DNA from: Hyphomicrobiales bacterium
GTDB lineage: Bacteria > Pseudomonadota > Alphaproteobacteria > Rhizobiales > Rhizobiaceae
Length of the DNA stretch: 64,000 nucleotides
Assembly (NCBI GenBank): GCA_900466475.1
Contig: UBMI01000010.1
Location: 434,001 to 498,000, forward strand
Reading direction: 5' to 3'
The translations under genes were made by a program, and so were the position numbers. Below the pieces are notes generated by a model, which had not been told where the DNA came from, ran no database searches, and saw nothing but the letters and a program-made list of their open reading frames with translations. Shown one piece after another: positions 1 to 7,327 of the stretch; positions within the stretch are counted from its first letter, which is position 1; each line of letters starts with the position of its first letter.

Positions 1-45
1 GTTGCTCTGACGATGCTGTCGCCATCAGTGCAGGATCCGGACATG

Positions 46-75
46 AAAAGGGCGGCTCGAGAGCCGCCCTTTTTT
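46..75 (+). terminator. Rho-independent terminator
   Basis: A perfect 13-bp stem (46-58 with 61-73, GA between) is followed by a T run, and A residues precede it, so it can act in both directions. It probably ends a plus-strand gene lying before the window and also closes the minus-strand alcohol dehydrogenase that stops at 82. Confidence 0.8.
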
Positions 76-81
76 GTTTCA

Positions 82-1128
82 TCAGGCTGCCAGCGAGGCG
101 ATGTCGATGACGAAGCGGTAGCGCACATCGCTCTTCAGCACGCGCTCATAGGCTTCGTTGACCTGCTGGATGTTGATCTTCTCGATTTCGGAAACGATGT
201 TGTGCTCGCCGCAGAAGTCGAGCATTTCCTGGGTTTCCTTGATCGAGCCGATCATCGAGCCGGAAATGCTCTTGCGGCCGGGGACCAGTGAGAAGGCGTG
301 GACCGGGATCGCATTTTCCGGAACGCCGACAACCACGAAGGCGCCATCCACCTTCACGAGGCCGAGATAAGCATTCCAGTCGATCTCGGCGCTGACGGTG
401 CAGATGACGAGGTCGAAGGCGCCGCGGAGCTTGGTGAAGGTTTCCGGATCGTTGGTGGCGTAATATTCCTTGGCGCCGAGCTTCAGGCCGTCCTCCTTCT
501 TGGACAGCGTCTGGGAGAGCACGGTGATATCGGCACCCATGGCCGCACCGAGCTTGACGCCCATATGGCCGAGGCCGCCCATGCCGACGATCGCGACCTT
601 CTTGCCGGGGCCGGCATTCCAGTGGCGCAGCGGCGAATAGAGCGTGATCCCGGCGCAAAGCAGCGGCGCGGATGCATCGAGCGGAAGGTTGTCCGGGATG
701 GACATGACATAGCCTTCCTTGACGACGATCGAGTCGGAATAGCCGCCCTGGGTGCGGGTCTTGCCGTCGGCTTCGAACTCGTTGTAGGTGCCGACGAGGC
801 CCGGCATGTACTGTTCGCGGTCGACGTCGCGGGTGGCGCAGCCGACGCAGGAATCGACGAAGCAGCCGACGCCGACGCGGTCGCCGACCTTGAACTTCGT
901 CACTTTGGAACCGACAGCCCTGACGATGCCGGCAATCTCGTGGCCCGGGACGATCGGGTAGACGGCGTTCTTCCATTCGTTGCGGACAGTGTGGATGTCC
1001 GAATGGCAGATGCCGGCAAACTTGATGTCGATGACGACATCATCCTCATTAGGATCGCGGCGTTCGAAGGTAAAAGGGGTCAGCGGCTTGGAAGCGTCAG
1101 TCGCGGCGTAACCTCTGGCAATAGGCAT
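82..1128 (-). CDS. Zinc-dependent NAD(P) alcohol dehydrogenase
   Basis: A 348-residue medium-chain dehydrogenase expected to oxidise alcohols or reduce aldehydes in the cytoplasm. The catalytic-zinc ligands are visible: Cys41 in GICHSD, His63/Glu64 in PGHE and a later Cys in LLCAGIT. The Rossmann motif GMGGLGHMG follows. The structural-zinc lobe is unusual: it keeps Cys94 and Cys97, but the usual third and fourth cysteines are Arg100 and Met108. The start at 1128 is preferred over the ATG at 1146 because a GGAAGG ribosome site lies between them. It is divergent from an AraC-type regulator, a common arrangement for such dehydrogenases, so that regulator is the likely controller. The physiological substrate is not readable from sequence. 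Confidence 0.9.
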   Translation of the reverse strand: MPIARGYAATDASKPLTPFTFERRDPNEDDVVIDIKFAGICHSDIHTVRNEWKNAVYPIVPGHEIAGIVRAVGSKVTKFKVGDRVGVGCFVDSCVGCATRDVDREQYMPGLVGTYNEFEADGKTRTQGGYSDSIVVKEGYVMSIPDNLPLDASAPLLCAGITLYSPLRHWNAGPGKKVAIVGMGGLGHMGVKLGAAMGADITVLSQTLSKKEDGLKLGAKEYYATNDPETFTKLRGAFDLVICTVSAEIDWNAYLGLVKVDGAFVVVGVPENAIPVHAFSLVPGRKSISGSMIGSIKETQEMLDFCGEHNIVSEIEKINIQQVNEAYERVLKSDVRYRFVIDIASLAA

Positions 1129-1224
1129 GGGTGCCTTCCTTTCCAATGTGGGAGGGTGGGGTGAAAGGGGTGGCTGAACTATTGCGCGGAACCTTGCAGC
1201 AGCGTTAGAGCGATACTCTCAGCT

Positions 1225-1244
1225 TTTTGCACGATCCTGCAAAA
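1225..1244. promoter_or_regulatory. Inverted repeat in divergent promoter region
   Basis: TTTTGCA, six bases, then TGCAAAA, lying between the divergent alcohol dehydrogenase and AraC-type regulator. It is a plausible regulator site by position and symmetry. Binding is inferred. Confidence 0.4.
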
Positions 1245-1328
1245 GTGAGCCGGCCACCTGTTTGCGAAATGGAAAAGCAGTCTTAAATTGGGATCAGATC
1301 GCAGGCCTGAGACAGAAAGAGTTGCCGC

Positions 1329-2240
1329 ATGACATTGCCCTTCAACCCCTATCGGGAAATCGTCGATATCGCGATGCGGTTTGCGCCTGGTGACGGTGAG
1401 TTTCGCACATCGATCGGCAATCTTCACATCAGCCGCCGCTCCAATCCCAGCGATCCGCTACATAGCAGCTACAAGCCGTGCTTTGCCTTTGTGCTGCAGG
1501 GCGCCAAGAGCCTGCGCCTTGGCGATGAGTTCATCAGCTACGGAACCGGGGACTATCTGCTGACCTCGCTCGATCTGCCGGTTGCCTGGCGCATCGCCGA
1601 GGCCAGCCCCGAGGTGCCGCACCTCTGTCTCGGGCTCGCAATCGATTCCGAGAAGCTGCTGGAGCTCTTGAGCCGCATCGACATTCCGCGTCCGGCCGCC
1701 CATACCGACGGGCAGCGCGGCATGACGGTCAACGTCGCGCCGCCGGAGCTTCTCGATGCTGCCGTGCGCCTGCTGCGTTTGCTCGATCGTCCAGGCGAAA
1801 TTCCAGCCATGGCGCCGCTGATCGAGCAGGAAATCCTTTATCGCATCCTGACCGGCCCCGATGGCGAACGGCTGATCAATATCGCGACGGCCGACAGCCA
1901 CAGCAACCGGATCGCGCGCGCCGTTGCCTGGCTGAAGGAGAATTTCGCCCGGCCGCTGCGTATCGAGGAGTTGGCCGAGCATGTCAGCATGAGCGCGTCG
2001 TCGTTTCACCACCACTTCAAGTCGGTGACGGCGATGACGCCGATGCAGTATCAGAAGCAGCTTCGCCTGCACGAGGCGCGCCGGCTGATGCTGGTGGAAC
2101 GGCTCGATGCCGGCACTGCCGGCCACCGCGTCGGCTATCAGAGCCCGTCGCAATTCAGCCGTGAATATAGCCGTCTCTATGGCGCGTCGCCGTCGCGCGA
2201 TGTCGACGGCGCACGCGAGATCATGGCAGCAGCCGAGTAA
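1329..2240 (+). CDS. AraC family transcriptional regulator
   Basis: A 303-residue regulator with an N-terminal AraC_N-type sensor region (about residues 20-180) and a C-terminal double helix-turn-helix (about 200-295). The HTH region contains RIEELAEHVSMSASSFHHHF and the second-helix motif VGYQSPSQFSREYSRLYG, typical of the AraC subgroup found beside aldo/keto reductases and alcohol dehydrogenases. It is transcribed away from the dehydrogenase gene, with about 200 bp of shared promoter region holding an inverted repeat. It most likely regulates that dehydrogenase. The inducer is unknown; in related proteins it is often an aldehyde, which is inference here. Confidence 0.9.
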   Translation: MTLPFNPYREIVDIAMRFAPGDGEFRTSIGNLHISRRSNPSDPLHSSYKPCFAFVLQGAKSLRLGDEFISYGTGDYLLTSLDLPVAWRIAEASPEVPHLCLGLAIDSEKLLELLSRIDIPRPAAHTDGQRGMTVNVAPPELLDAAVRLLRLLDRPGEIPAMAPLIEQEILYRILTGPDGERLINIATADSHSNRIARAVAWLKENFARPLRIEELAEHVSMSASSFHHHFKSVTAMTPMQYQKQLRLHEARRLMLVERLDAGTAGHRVGYQSPSQFSREYSRLYGASPSRDVDGAREIMAAAE

Positions 2241-2243
2241 GCC

Positions 2244-2600
2244 TCAGCCCGGAAATTTCAGCGCCTTGTCGTTGCGGCACTTGGCAAGCGGCAGCTGGCG
2301 GAAGGAGAGGATCTGCGTGATGCGTTCCTTGCCGTCGGTCTCCACGCTCATGCAGGCGCAGGCATAGCCGTAATTGCCGTTGGTCTTGACATAATCATGC
2401 TCGGAGATGTCAGGGATGAGGTCCATGCCCTCGGGCTCATCGTTGCCGCCCTGCGTCATGATCGTCCAGGTGTTTTGCGCATCGTCCAGCCACCAGTTGC
2501 CGGGCGTCGGGTTCTGGATCCAGCCGCAGCGCGTCTCGGCGGCGAGGGCCGGAAGGGCAAGCGCAAGCGACAGGGCAACGGTGAGGGCTGTTGTTTTCAT
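2244..2600 (-). CDS. DUF4087 domain secreted protein
   Basis: A 118-residue protein with a clear Sec signal peptide (about residues 1-20, ending ALAAE), so the mature protein is probably periplasmic. The mature part is Trp- and Cys-containing (TRCGWIQNPTPGNWWL near the start, YACACMSVE later), the pattern of DUF4087 proteins, whose function is unknown. It converges on the AraC regulator with only three bases between the stops. A purine-rich ribosome site precedes the ATG. No catalytic motif is visible. Confidence 0.75.
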   Translation of the reverse strand: MKTTALTVALSLALALPALAAETRCGWIQNPTPGNWWLDDAQNTWTIMTQGGNDEPEGMDLIPDISEHDYVKTNGNYGYACACMSVETDGKERITQILSFRQLPLAKCRNDKALKFPG

Positions 2601-2737
2601 GAGCGATTCTCCTTGGCTTTCAGGTTCAGCTATTTGCCTGCCTTCGAACAGCCGAATTCCGCTGTTTCATATGACATGAAAAATCTCCTGATGGCTCTTG
2701 ACGAGGGCCTGCCATCTGGCGCATAAACGCCACGAAC

Positions 2738-2753
2738 CGTACCGTACGGTACG
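2738..2753. promoter_or_regulatory. Perfect 16-bp palindrome, probable TetR operator
   Basis: CGTACCGTACGGTACG reads identically on both strands and lies 19 bp before the GTG start of the adjacent TetR-type regulator. Size and placement fit an autoregulatory operator of this family. Confidence 0.6.
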
Positions 2754-2772
2754 TAAATGGGGAGTTGAAGCC

Positions 2773-3438
2773 GTGTCAGTCGATGTCGCAGAGCCGAGCG
2801 AGTTTTCGCCACGCCAGAACGCTGTTCTGGAGCAGGCGCTGCAGCTTCTCGTCGATGGCGGGGAGAAAGCGCTGACGACCTCGGGTGTGGCGCGCGCGGC
2901 CAACTGCTCCAAGGAAAGCCTCTATAAATGGTTCGGCGACCGTGACGGTCTTCTGTCTGCAATGATCGCCTATCAGGCGAGCAAGGTGCGCACGTTCGAG
3001 CGCAGCGGCGAGCGGCTGACCTATACGAGCCTGCACGACCATCTCGTGATCTTCGCCCGCGACCTGCTCGAGGTTCTGGCCGGCGACGTGTCGCTGGCGC
3101 TCAACCGGCTGGCGATCGGCCATGCCAGTGCGCATGATTCGCATCGCGACGGCTCCAAGCTCGGCAAGCTCTTGCTCGAACGCGGCCGCCGGCAGATCGA
3201 CCGCCGCGCCATGGCACTGATCGATGCCGGCAAGAGGGCAGGGCTGCTGCGCTTCCATGATGCCGACGAAGCCTATCATACGTTATACGGCCTCATCGTT
3301 TCCGACCTGCATGTGCGCATGCTGCTCGGCGAGCCGGGTCTCAAGGATACCGCGCGTCAGGCGGAGAAGGCGGTAACAGCCTTCCTGCGCCTTTACGGCA
3401 CGGAGAAAGTTCTGGCGGAGATGCCGATCCTCGGCTGA
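2773..3438 (+). CDS. TetR/AcrR family transcriptional regulator
   Basis: A 221-residue repressor-type protein. The N-terminal helix-turn-helix is at about residues 35-60 (TTSGVARAANCSKESLYKWF), and the rest is the helical ligand-binding and dimerisation domain. The GTG start at 2773 is chosen because GGGGAG lies just upstream and because the 16-bp palindrome at 2738-2753 then falls in the 5' untranslated region. Upstream in-frame codons would read through that palindrome. It ends 46 bp before ilvC on the same strand, so the two may be co-transcribed. Whether it controls ilvC or something else cannot be read here. Confidence 0.88.
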   Translation: MSVDVAEPSEFSPRQNAVLEQALQLLVDGGEKALTTSGVARAANCSKESLYKWFGDRDGLLSAMIAYQASKVRTFERSGERLTYTSLHDHLVIFARDLLEVLAGDVSLALNRLAIGHASAHDSHRDGSKLGKLLLERGRRQIDRRAMALIDAGKRAGLLRFHDADEAYHTLYGLIVSDLHVRMLLGEPGLKDTARQAEKAVTAFLRLYGTEKVLAEMPILG

Positions 3439-3484
3439 CCGCTTTTCTGACAGTCAACAGACAAGCAAAAGGGAAGGAATTTCA

Positions 3485-4504
3485 ATGCGCGTCTATTACG
3501 ATCGTGATGCCGATCTCAACCTCATCAAGTCGAAGAAGGTCGCCGTCATCGGCTACGGTTCGCAGGGTCGCGCCCATGCGCTGAACCTCAAGGATTCCGG
3601 CGCCCAGAACGTCGCGATCGCGCTCAAGGCCGGTTCGCCGACCGTCAAGAAGGCCGAAGCCGACGGCTTCAAGGTCATGACGGTTGCCGAAGCTGCCGCC
3701 TGGGCCGACCTGATGATGATGGCAACCCCGGACGAACTGCAGGCCGATATCTACAAGGCCGAGATTGCTCCGAATATCCGTGACGGCGCAGCGATTGCCT
3801 TCGCCCACGGCCTCAACGTTCATTTCGGCCTCATCGAGCCGAAGGCTTCGGTCGACGTCGTCATGATCGCCCCGAAGGGCCCGGGCCACACGGTTCGCGG
3901 CGAATACCAGAAGGGCGGCGGCGTTCCCTGCCTCGTTGCCGTTCATCAGAACGCCTCAGGCAATGCACTTGAACTCGCTCTCTCCTACGCCTGCGGCGTT
4001 GGCGGCGGCCGTTCGGGCATCATCGAAACCAACTTCCGCGAAGAGTGCGAAACCGACCTCTTCGGCGAACAGGTCGTTCTCTGCGGCGGTCTCGTCGAAC
4101 TCATCCGCGCTGGTTTCGAAACGCTGACCGAAGCCGGTTACGCTCCGGAAATGGCCTATTTCGAGTGCCTGCACGAAGTGAAGCTGATCGTCGACCTGAT
4201 CTATGAAGGCGGTATCGCCAACATGAACTACTCGATCTCCAACACGGCCGAGTGGGGCGAATATGTCTCCGGTCCGCGCATCATCACCGCCGAGACGAAG
4301 GCCGAGATGAAGCGCGTCCTGACCGATATCCAGACCGGCAAGTTTACGTCGGATTGGATGCAGGAATACCGCGCCGGCGGCGCACGCTTCAAGGGCATCC
4401 GTCGCCTGAACGACAGCCACCAGATCGAGGAAGTCGGCACCAAGCTGCGCGCCATGATGCCCTGGATCGGCAAGAACAAGCTGGTCGACAAGTCCGTCAA
4501 CTAA
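3485..4504 (+). CDS. ilvC: Ketol-acid reductoisomerase (NADP+)
   Basis: A 339-residue class I (short form) ketol-acid reductoisomerase. It converts 2-acetolactate or 2-aceto-2-hydroxybutyrate to dihydroxy acids in valine, leucine and isoleucine synthesis. The Rossmann motif GYGSQGRA is at 23-30. IAPKGPGHTVR and the acidic helices DLFGEQVVLCGG and ECLHEVKLIVDLIYEGG carry the Mg-binding residues. Length is typical. A GGGAAGGAA ribosome site precedes the ATG. It follows a TetR regulator by 46 bp and ends at a strong terminator. ilvE lies about 1.4 kb downstream on the opposite strand, across a toxin-antitoxin operon. Confidence 0.98.
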   Translation: MRVYYDRDADLNLIKSKKVAVIGYGSQGRAHALNLKDSGAQNVAIALKAGSPTVKKAEADGFKVMTVAEAAAWADLMMMATPDELQADIYKAEIAPNIRDGAAIAFAHGLNVHFGLIEPKASVDVVMIAPKGPGHTVRGEYQKGGGVPCLVAVHQNASGNALELALSYACGVGGGRSGIIETNFREECETDLFGEQVVLCGGLVELIRAGFETLTEAGYAPEMAYFECLHEVKLIVDLIYEGGIANMNYSISNTAEWGEYVSGPRIITAETKAEMKRVLTDIQTGKFTSDWMQEYRAGGARFKGIRRLNDSHQIEEVGTKLRAMMPWIGKNKLVDKSVN

Positions 4505-4530
4505 GCGACTTCAGGACAGTAATCACGAGA

Positions 4531-4556
4531 GGCCGGGGCGAAAGCTCCGGCCTTTT
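4531..4556 (+). terminator. Rho-independent terminator of ilvC
   Basis: A 9-bp stem (4531-4539 with 4544-4552, one G-T pair) closes a GAAA tetraloop and is followed by TTTT. It lies 27 bp after the ilvC stop. Confidence 0.88.
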
Positions 4557-5131
4557 CATTTGCGGGTGGCAAGATGCAGCCAGCGGGTCGGTTTACCGTC
4601 ATAGCCGCCGCCATCGACCTCGTTGATCGAGATATCCCTCCAGCCGCCGGCATCGAACAATGTCTGCAGCCATTCCATCGAAGGATAGTTGTAATAGCGC
4701 CCGAAGCTGTCATGGCCTTCGGCGGTACCGGCCTTGAAGCTCGCATGAAAGACGCCGTCCTGCTTCAGGGCGCTACGGATGAGAGTGAGGATGCCGGGCA
4801 GATCTGCGCGAGGTACGTGCAGGAGGCTCGCTTCGGCCCAGACGCCATCGAATTCCTCATGTGCGGACAGTTCCTCGAAACGCATGATTTTGACGGGCCT
4901 GCCGATCAGCTTCTCGGCCTGGCGAGCAAGCTCAGCCGAACCATCCGTCGGCGTGACGTCGAAGCCTTTGGACAGCATATAGGCGCAATCCTGTCCGCCA
5001 CCGCAGCCGAGTTCGAGGATGCGAGCCTTCTCGGGTAGTGCGGCGAGGAATGCATCGAGCCTTGCGGTAGGCGGCTTGCGATCGCGGGCGGCGTAAGTTT
5101 CGGCGTTGTCGTCGTAGAAGGAAGTGGTCAT
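4556..5131 (-). CDS. Class I SAM-dependent methyltransferase
   Basis: A 191-residue methyltransferase with the SAM-binding motif I ILELGCGGG near residues 38-46 and an acidic motif II region (VTPTDGS). The motif IV-like stretch WAEASLLHVP follows. The substrate is not recognisable; the size fits small-molecule methyltransferases of the Methyltransf_11/25 type. Its ATG overlaps the stop of the VapC-type toxin gene by four bases (ATGA), so it is translated as the third gene of an antitoxin-toxin-methyltransferase operon. That linkage is unusual for a VapBC module. Confidence 0.85.
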   Translation of the reverse strand: MTTSFYDDNAETYAARDRKPPTARLDAFLAALPEKARILELGCGGGQDCAYMLSKGFDVTPTDGSAELARQAEKLIGRPVKIMRFEELSAHEEFDGVWAEASLLHVPRADLPGILTLIRSALKQDGVFHASFKAGTAEGHDSFGRYYNYPSMEWLQTLFDAGGWRDISINEVDGGGYDGKPTRWLHLATRK

Positions 5132-5505
5132 GGATTCTTCCCGATATAGACCACGCGGTCCAGATCCTTGAAATGAGCGTCCAGTGTCAGGACATCGGCA
5201 TCGTGCAATTCGGCAGTGGCGTAAATGATCGCATCGCCAAGCGCGAGCTTGCGCTTGGCCGACACTTCGGCGGCGCGGCGGCCGAGGGCCGTATCAAGGG
5301 GCGCGATGACGCAGGTGGCGGTATAGGCGAAAAAGGAATCGACGGCGTCCTCACCGCGTTCGCGCTCCAGCCATTTGGCGAGCTCGAGCTGGACGATCGT
5401 GGGGACAATGCATTCTGTTCGCGCGGGCATTTCACCCTGCAGGCGATCCGCTGCAGGGCCCTGGGTCAGCCATTCGATCCAGGCCGAGCTATCGACGACG
5501 CGCAT
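5128..5505 (-). CDS. vapC: VapC-type PIN-domain toxin
   Basis: A 125-residue PIN-domain ribonuclease of a type II toxin-antitoxin system. The acidic active-site residues are all present: Asp5 (VVDSSAW), Glu41 (VQLELAKW), Asp91 (LALGDAIIYA) and Asp109 (LTLDAHF). The toxin is therefore likely to be catalytically intact. Its start overlaps the antitoxin stop by one base (TGATG) and its stop overlaps the methyltransferase start, so all three are translationally coupled. The RNA target is unknown; known VapC enzymes cut tRNA or rRNA. Confidence 0.88.
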   Translation of the reverse strand: MRVVDSSAWIEWLTQGPAADRLQGEMPARTECIVPTIVQLELAKWLERERGEDAVDSFFAYTATCVIAPLDTALGRRAAEVSAKRKLALGDAIIYATAELHDADVLTLDAHFKDLDRVVYIGKNP

Positions 5506-5714
5506 CAGAAACGGTCTTTCCTGTCGCGATAGTTGGCGGGGTCGGCGCCTTTGGCAATGCCTTTGAGATCGGCGAGTTCAGGGACGGGGATGAGCAGAAC
5601 GCCTTTGCCCTTCGGGATGAACACGAATTCCTGGCCCGCGGACCAGTGCTGCTGCTCGCGCACTTCCTTTGGAATGGAGATCTGGAACTTTGCAGAGAGA
5701 GTTGCTGTTGCCAT
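5505..5714 (-). CDS. vapB: AbrB/MazE-type antitoxin
   Basis: A 69-residue antitoxin. The N-terminal half (TLSAKFQISIPKEVRE, about 5-20) is a SpoVT/AbrB swapped-hairpin DNA-binding domain. The basic C-terminal tail (ANYRDRKDRF) is the expected toxin-wrapping segment. A longer open frame upstream is rejected because this ATG has a GAGGAAAGG ribosome site and the upstream part runs through the tandem repeat behind ilvE. As the first gene of the operon it probably autoregulates together with VapC. Confidence 0.85.
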   Translation of the reverse strand: MATATLSAKFQISIPKEVREQQHWSAGQEFVFIPKGKGVLLIPVPELADLKGIAKGADPANYRDRKDRF

Positions 5715-5791
5715 TCTTACCTTTCCTCTATCGATCGCTATAGGGTAAGAACATGGTTCGCTGCCGTCAATGGTGGGTGGTTTTCCGCAAT

Positions 5792-5817
5792 AAAAAAACC
5801 GGGCGACAAGCCCGGTT
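5792..5817 (-). terminator. Rho-independent terminator of ilvE
   Basis: Read on the minus strand, AACCGGGC and GCCCGGTT pair around a five-base loop and run into five further T residues. It lies about 110 bp past the ilvE stop, beyond the tandem repeat. Confidence 0.8.
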
Positions 5818-5851
5818 TCGAAGTTCTGTTTTACGTGAGAATCGCGATCGG

Positions 5852-5940
5852 GAACGCGGCAGCATTCCCGATATCCAGGATTGAGATCAGAGAACGCGGC
5901 AGCATTCCCGATATCCAGGATTGAGATCAGAGAACGCGGC
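5852..5940. repeat. 40-bp tandem repeat over the ilvE stop
   Basis: Two exact 40-bp copies (5852-5891 and 5892-5931) plus a nine-base partial third copy (5932-5940). The unit includes the last codons and stop of ilvE, so the duplication arose by copying the gene's 3' end into its trailer. Next to it, 5847-5872 also forms an 8-bp inverted repeat (ATCGGGAA and TTCCCGAT). Confidence 0.9.
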
Positions 5941-7024
5941 GGGTCCAGCCGCGCTCGTCGTTGGTGACGCCCTTCTGCAGGCCGACGAGCTGCTGGCGCA
6001 GTTCTGATGTCAGCTTGCCGGTCTGGCCGTCGCCGACCTTGAACTCGCCGTCGGCATGACGGACCAGGCCGATGCCCGCGAGCACGGCTGCCGTGCCGCA
6101 AGCGAAGGCTTCGACGAGCTTGCCGCTCGCCGCATCGGCCTTCCATTCCTCGAAGGAGTAGGGGCGTTCCTCGACGCGCAGGCCCTTTTCCTTGGCGAGC
6201 ACGATGACCGAGGCGCGGGTGATGCCGGGAAGGATGGTGCCGCCGAGCGGCGGGGTGACGATCGAGCCGTCATTCATCGCGAAGAAGACGTTCATGCCGC
6301 CGAGCTCTTCGACCCAGCGATGTTCTGCCGCGTCGAGGAAGACGACCTGGTCGCAATCCTTCTTGGCCGCTTCAGCCTGGGCGACGAGGCTGGCTGCATA
6401 GTTGCCGCCGCATTTTGCAGCACCGGTGCCGCCGGCGGCTGCGCGGGTATAGGCGGTCTCGACCCAGAGGGAGACGGCCTTGGCGCCGCCCTTGAAATAG
6501 GCGCCGACCGGGGAGGCGATGATGCAGAAGATATATTCCTGGGCCGGGCGAACGCCGAGGAAAGCCTCATTGGCGAACATGAAGGGGCGCAGGTAGAGGC
6601 TGGCGTCACCGGAGGGTATCCAGTTCTTGTCGACACGAACAAGTTCTTCGACCGCCTTCAGGAAAAGTTCTTCCGGCACGGCGGGCATCGCCATGCGGGC
6701 GGCCGACTGCGCGAAACGGCGGGCGTTCTCTTCGGGCCGGAAGAGCAGGATGCGGCCATCGTCCGCCTTGTAGGCCTTCATGCCTTCGAAGATTTCCTGG
6801 GCGTAGTGCAGGACGGCGCTTGCAGGATCGAGCTCCAGCGGGCGGCGCGCCGTCACCTTCGCATCGTGCCAGCCCTTGTCGGCGGTCCAGCGTGCCAGGA
6901 CCATATGATCCGTGAAGATCTTGCCGAAGCCGGGTGTTTCCAGTGCCTTGATGCGGTCGGCGTCGGAGACGGGAGACTTGTGGAATTCGATTGTGATTTC
7001 ATGAGAGGTCGACGTCGCGGTCAT
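5927..7024 (-). CDS. ilvE: Branched-chain amino-acid aminotransferase
   Basis: A 365-residue fold-type IV PLP aminotransferase that interconverts branched-chain 2-oxo acids and Val, Leu and Ile. The PLP lysine lies in GAAKCGGNYAAS, and EELGGMNVFF and the GT-rich phosphate-binding segment near the C-terminus (ACGTAAVLAGIG) fit class II branched-chain transaminases (about 360 residues). The ATG at 7024 is preferred over 7045 because AAGGTG precedes it. The last codons and stop lie in a 40-bp tandem repeat, and the terminator at 5792-5817 follows. It faces ilvC across the vapBC-methyltransferase operon. Confidence 0.95.
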   Translation of the reverse strand: MTATSTSHEITIEFHKSPVSDADRIKALETPGFGKIFTDHMVLARWTADKGWHDAKVTARRPLELDPASAVLHYAQEIFEGMKAYKADDGRILLFRPEENARRFAQSAARMAMPAVPEELFLKAVEELVRVDKNWIPSGDASLYLRPFMFANEAFLGVRPAQEYIFCIIASPVGAYFKGGAKAVSLWVETAYTRAAAGGTGAAKCGGNYAASLVAQAEAAKKDCDQVVFLDAAEHRWVEELGGMNVFFAMNDGSIVTPPLGGTILPGITRASVIVLAKEKGLRVEERPYSFEEWKADAASGKLVEAFACGTAAVLAGIGLVRHADGEFKVGDGQTGKLTSELRQQLVGLQKGVTNDERGWTRRVL

Positions 7025-7327
7025 GCTGGCACCTTGATAGTCCATTGAATAATGGCCGGCACACTACTGCCGCCGGGCCGGTTTTGGAAAGGTCTGAATG
7101 AGCCGATTTTGCTCGTGATCGGACGAATAATTCAGCGATGTGGCGAATGTTGAGCCAATGACGCAGACCATCGGTTTGGCTGCGTGAAATCCTGGAGATC
7201 GGCGCCAAGGCGTCGGACTGCCGGATCACCGACTTGTCACAGTGACAAGAAAATAGGTCAGTATTGTTGACATAAATTGCGCGGCATGGTGATCTGCAAA
7301 CAACATAAAAAAAGATGAGGAAACCCC
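7025..7327. other. Divergent intergenic region
   Basis: About 300 bp between ilvE and the divergent aminotransferase. It holds a perfect odd palindrome at 7233-7249 (CTTGTCAC, one base, GTGACAAG), then TTGACA at 7267-7272 with a weak TGATCT 17 bases later, which may be the promoter for the plus-strand gene. No gene is seen. Confidence 0.45.

Noticed and set aside
1194..1214. GGAAC followed by CGTT near 1194 (candidate EcfG promoter)
   Set aside because: The spacer is only 10 bases, not 16-17.
5715..6146. Longer version of the antitoxin gene reaching to 6146
   Set aside because: It would run through the ilvE tandem repeat and terminator and into ilvE; the ATG at 5714 has a good ribosome site and starts the AbrB domain.
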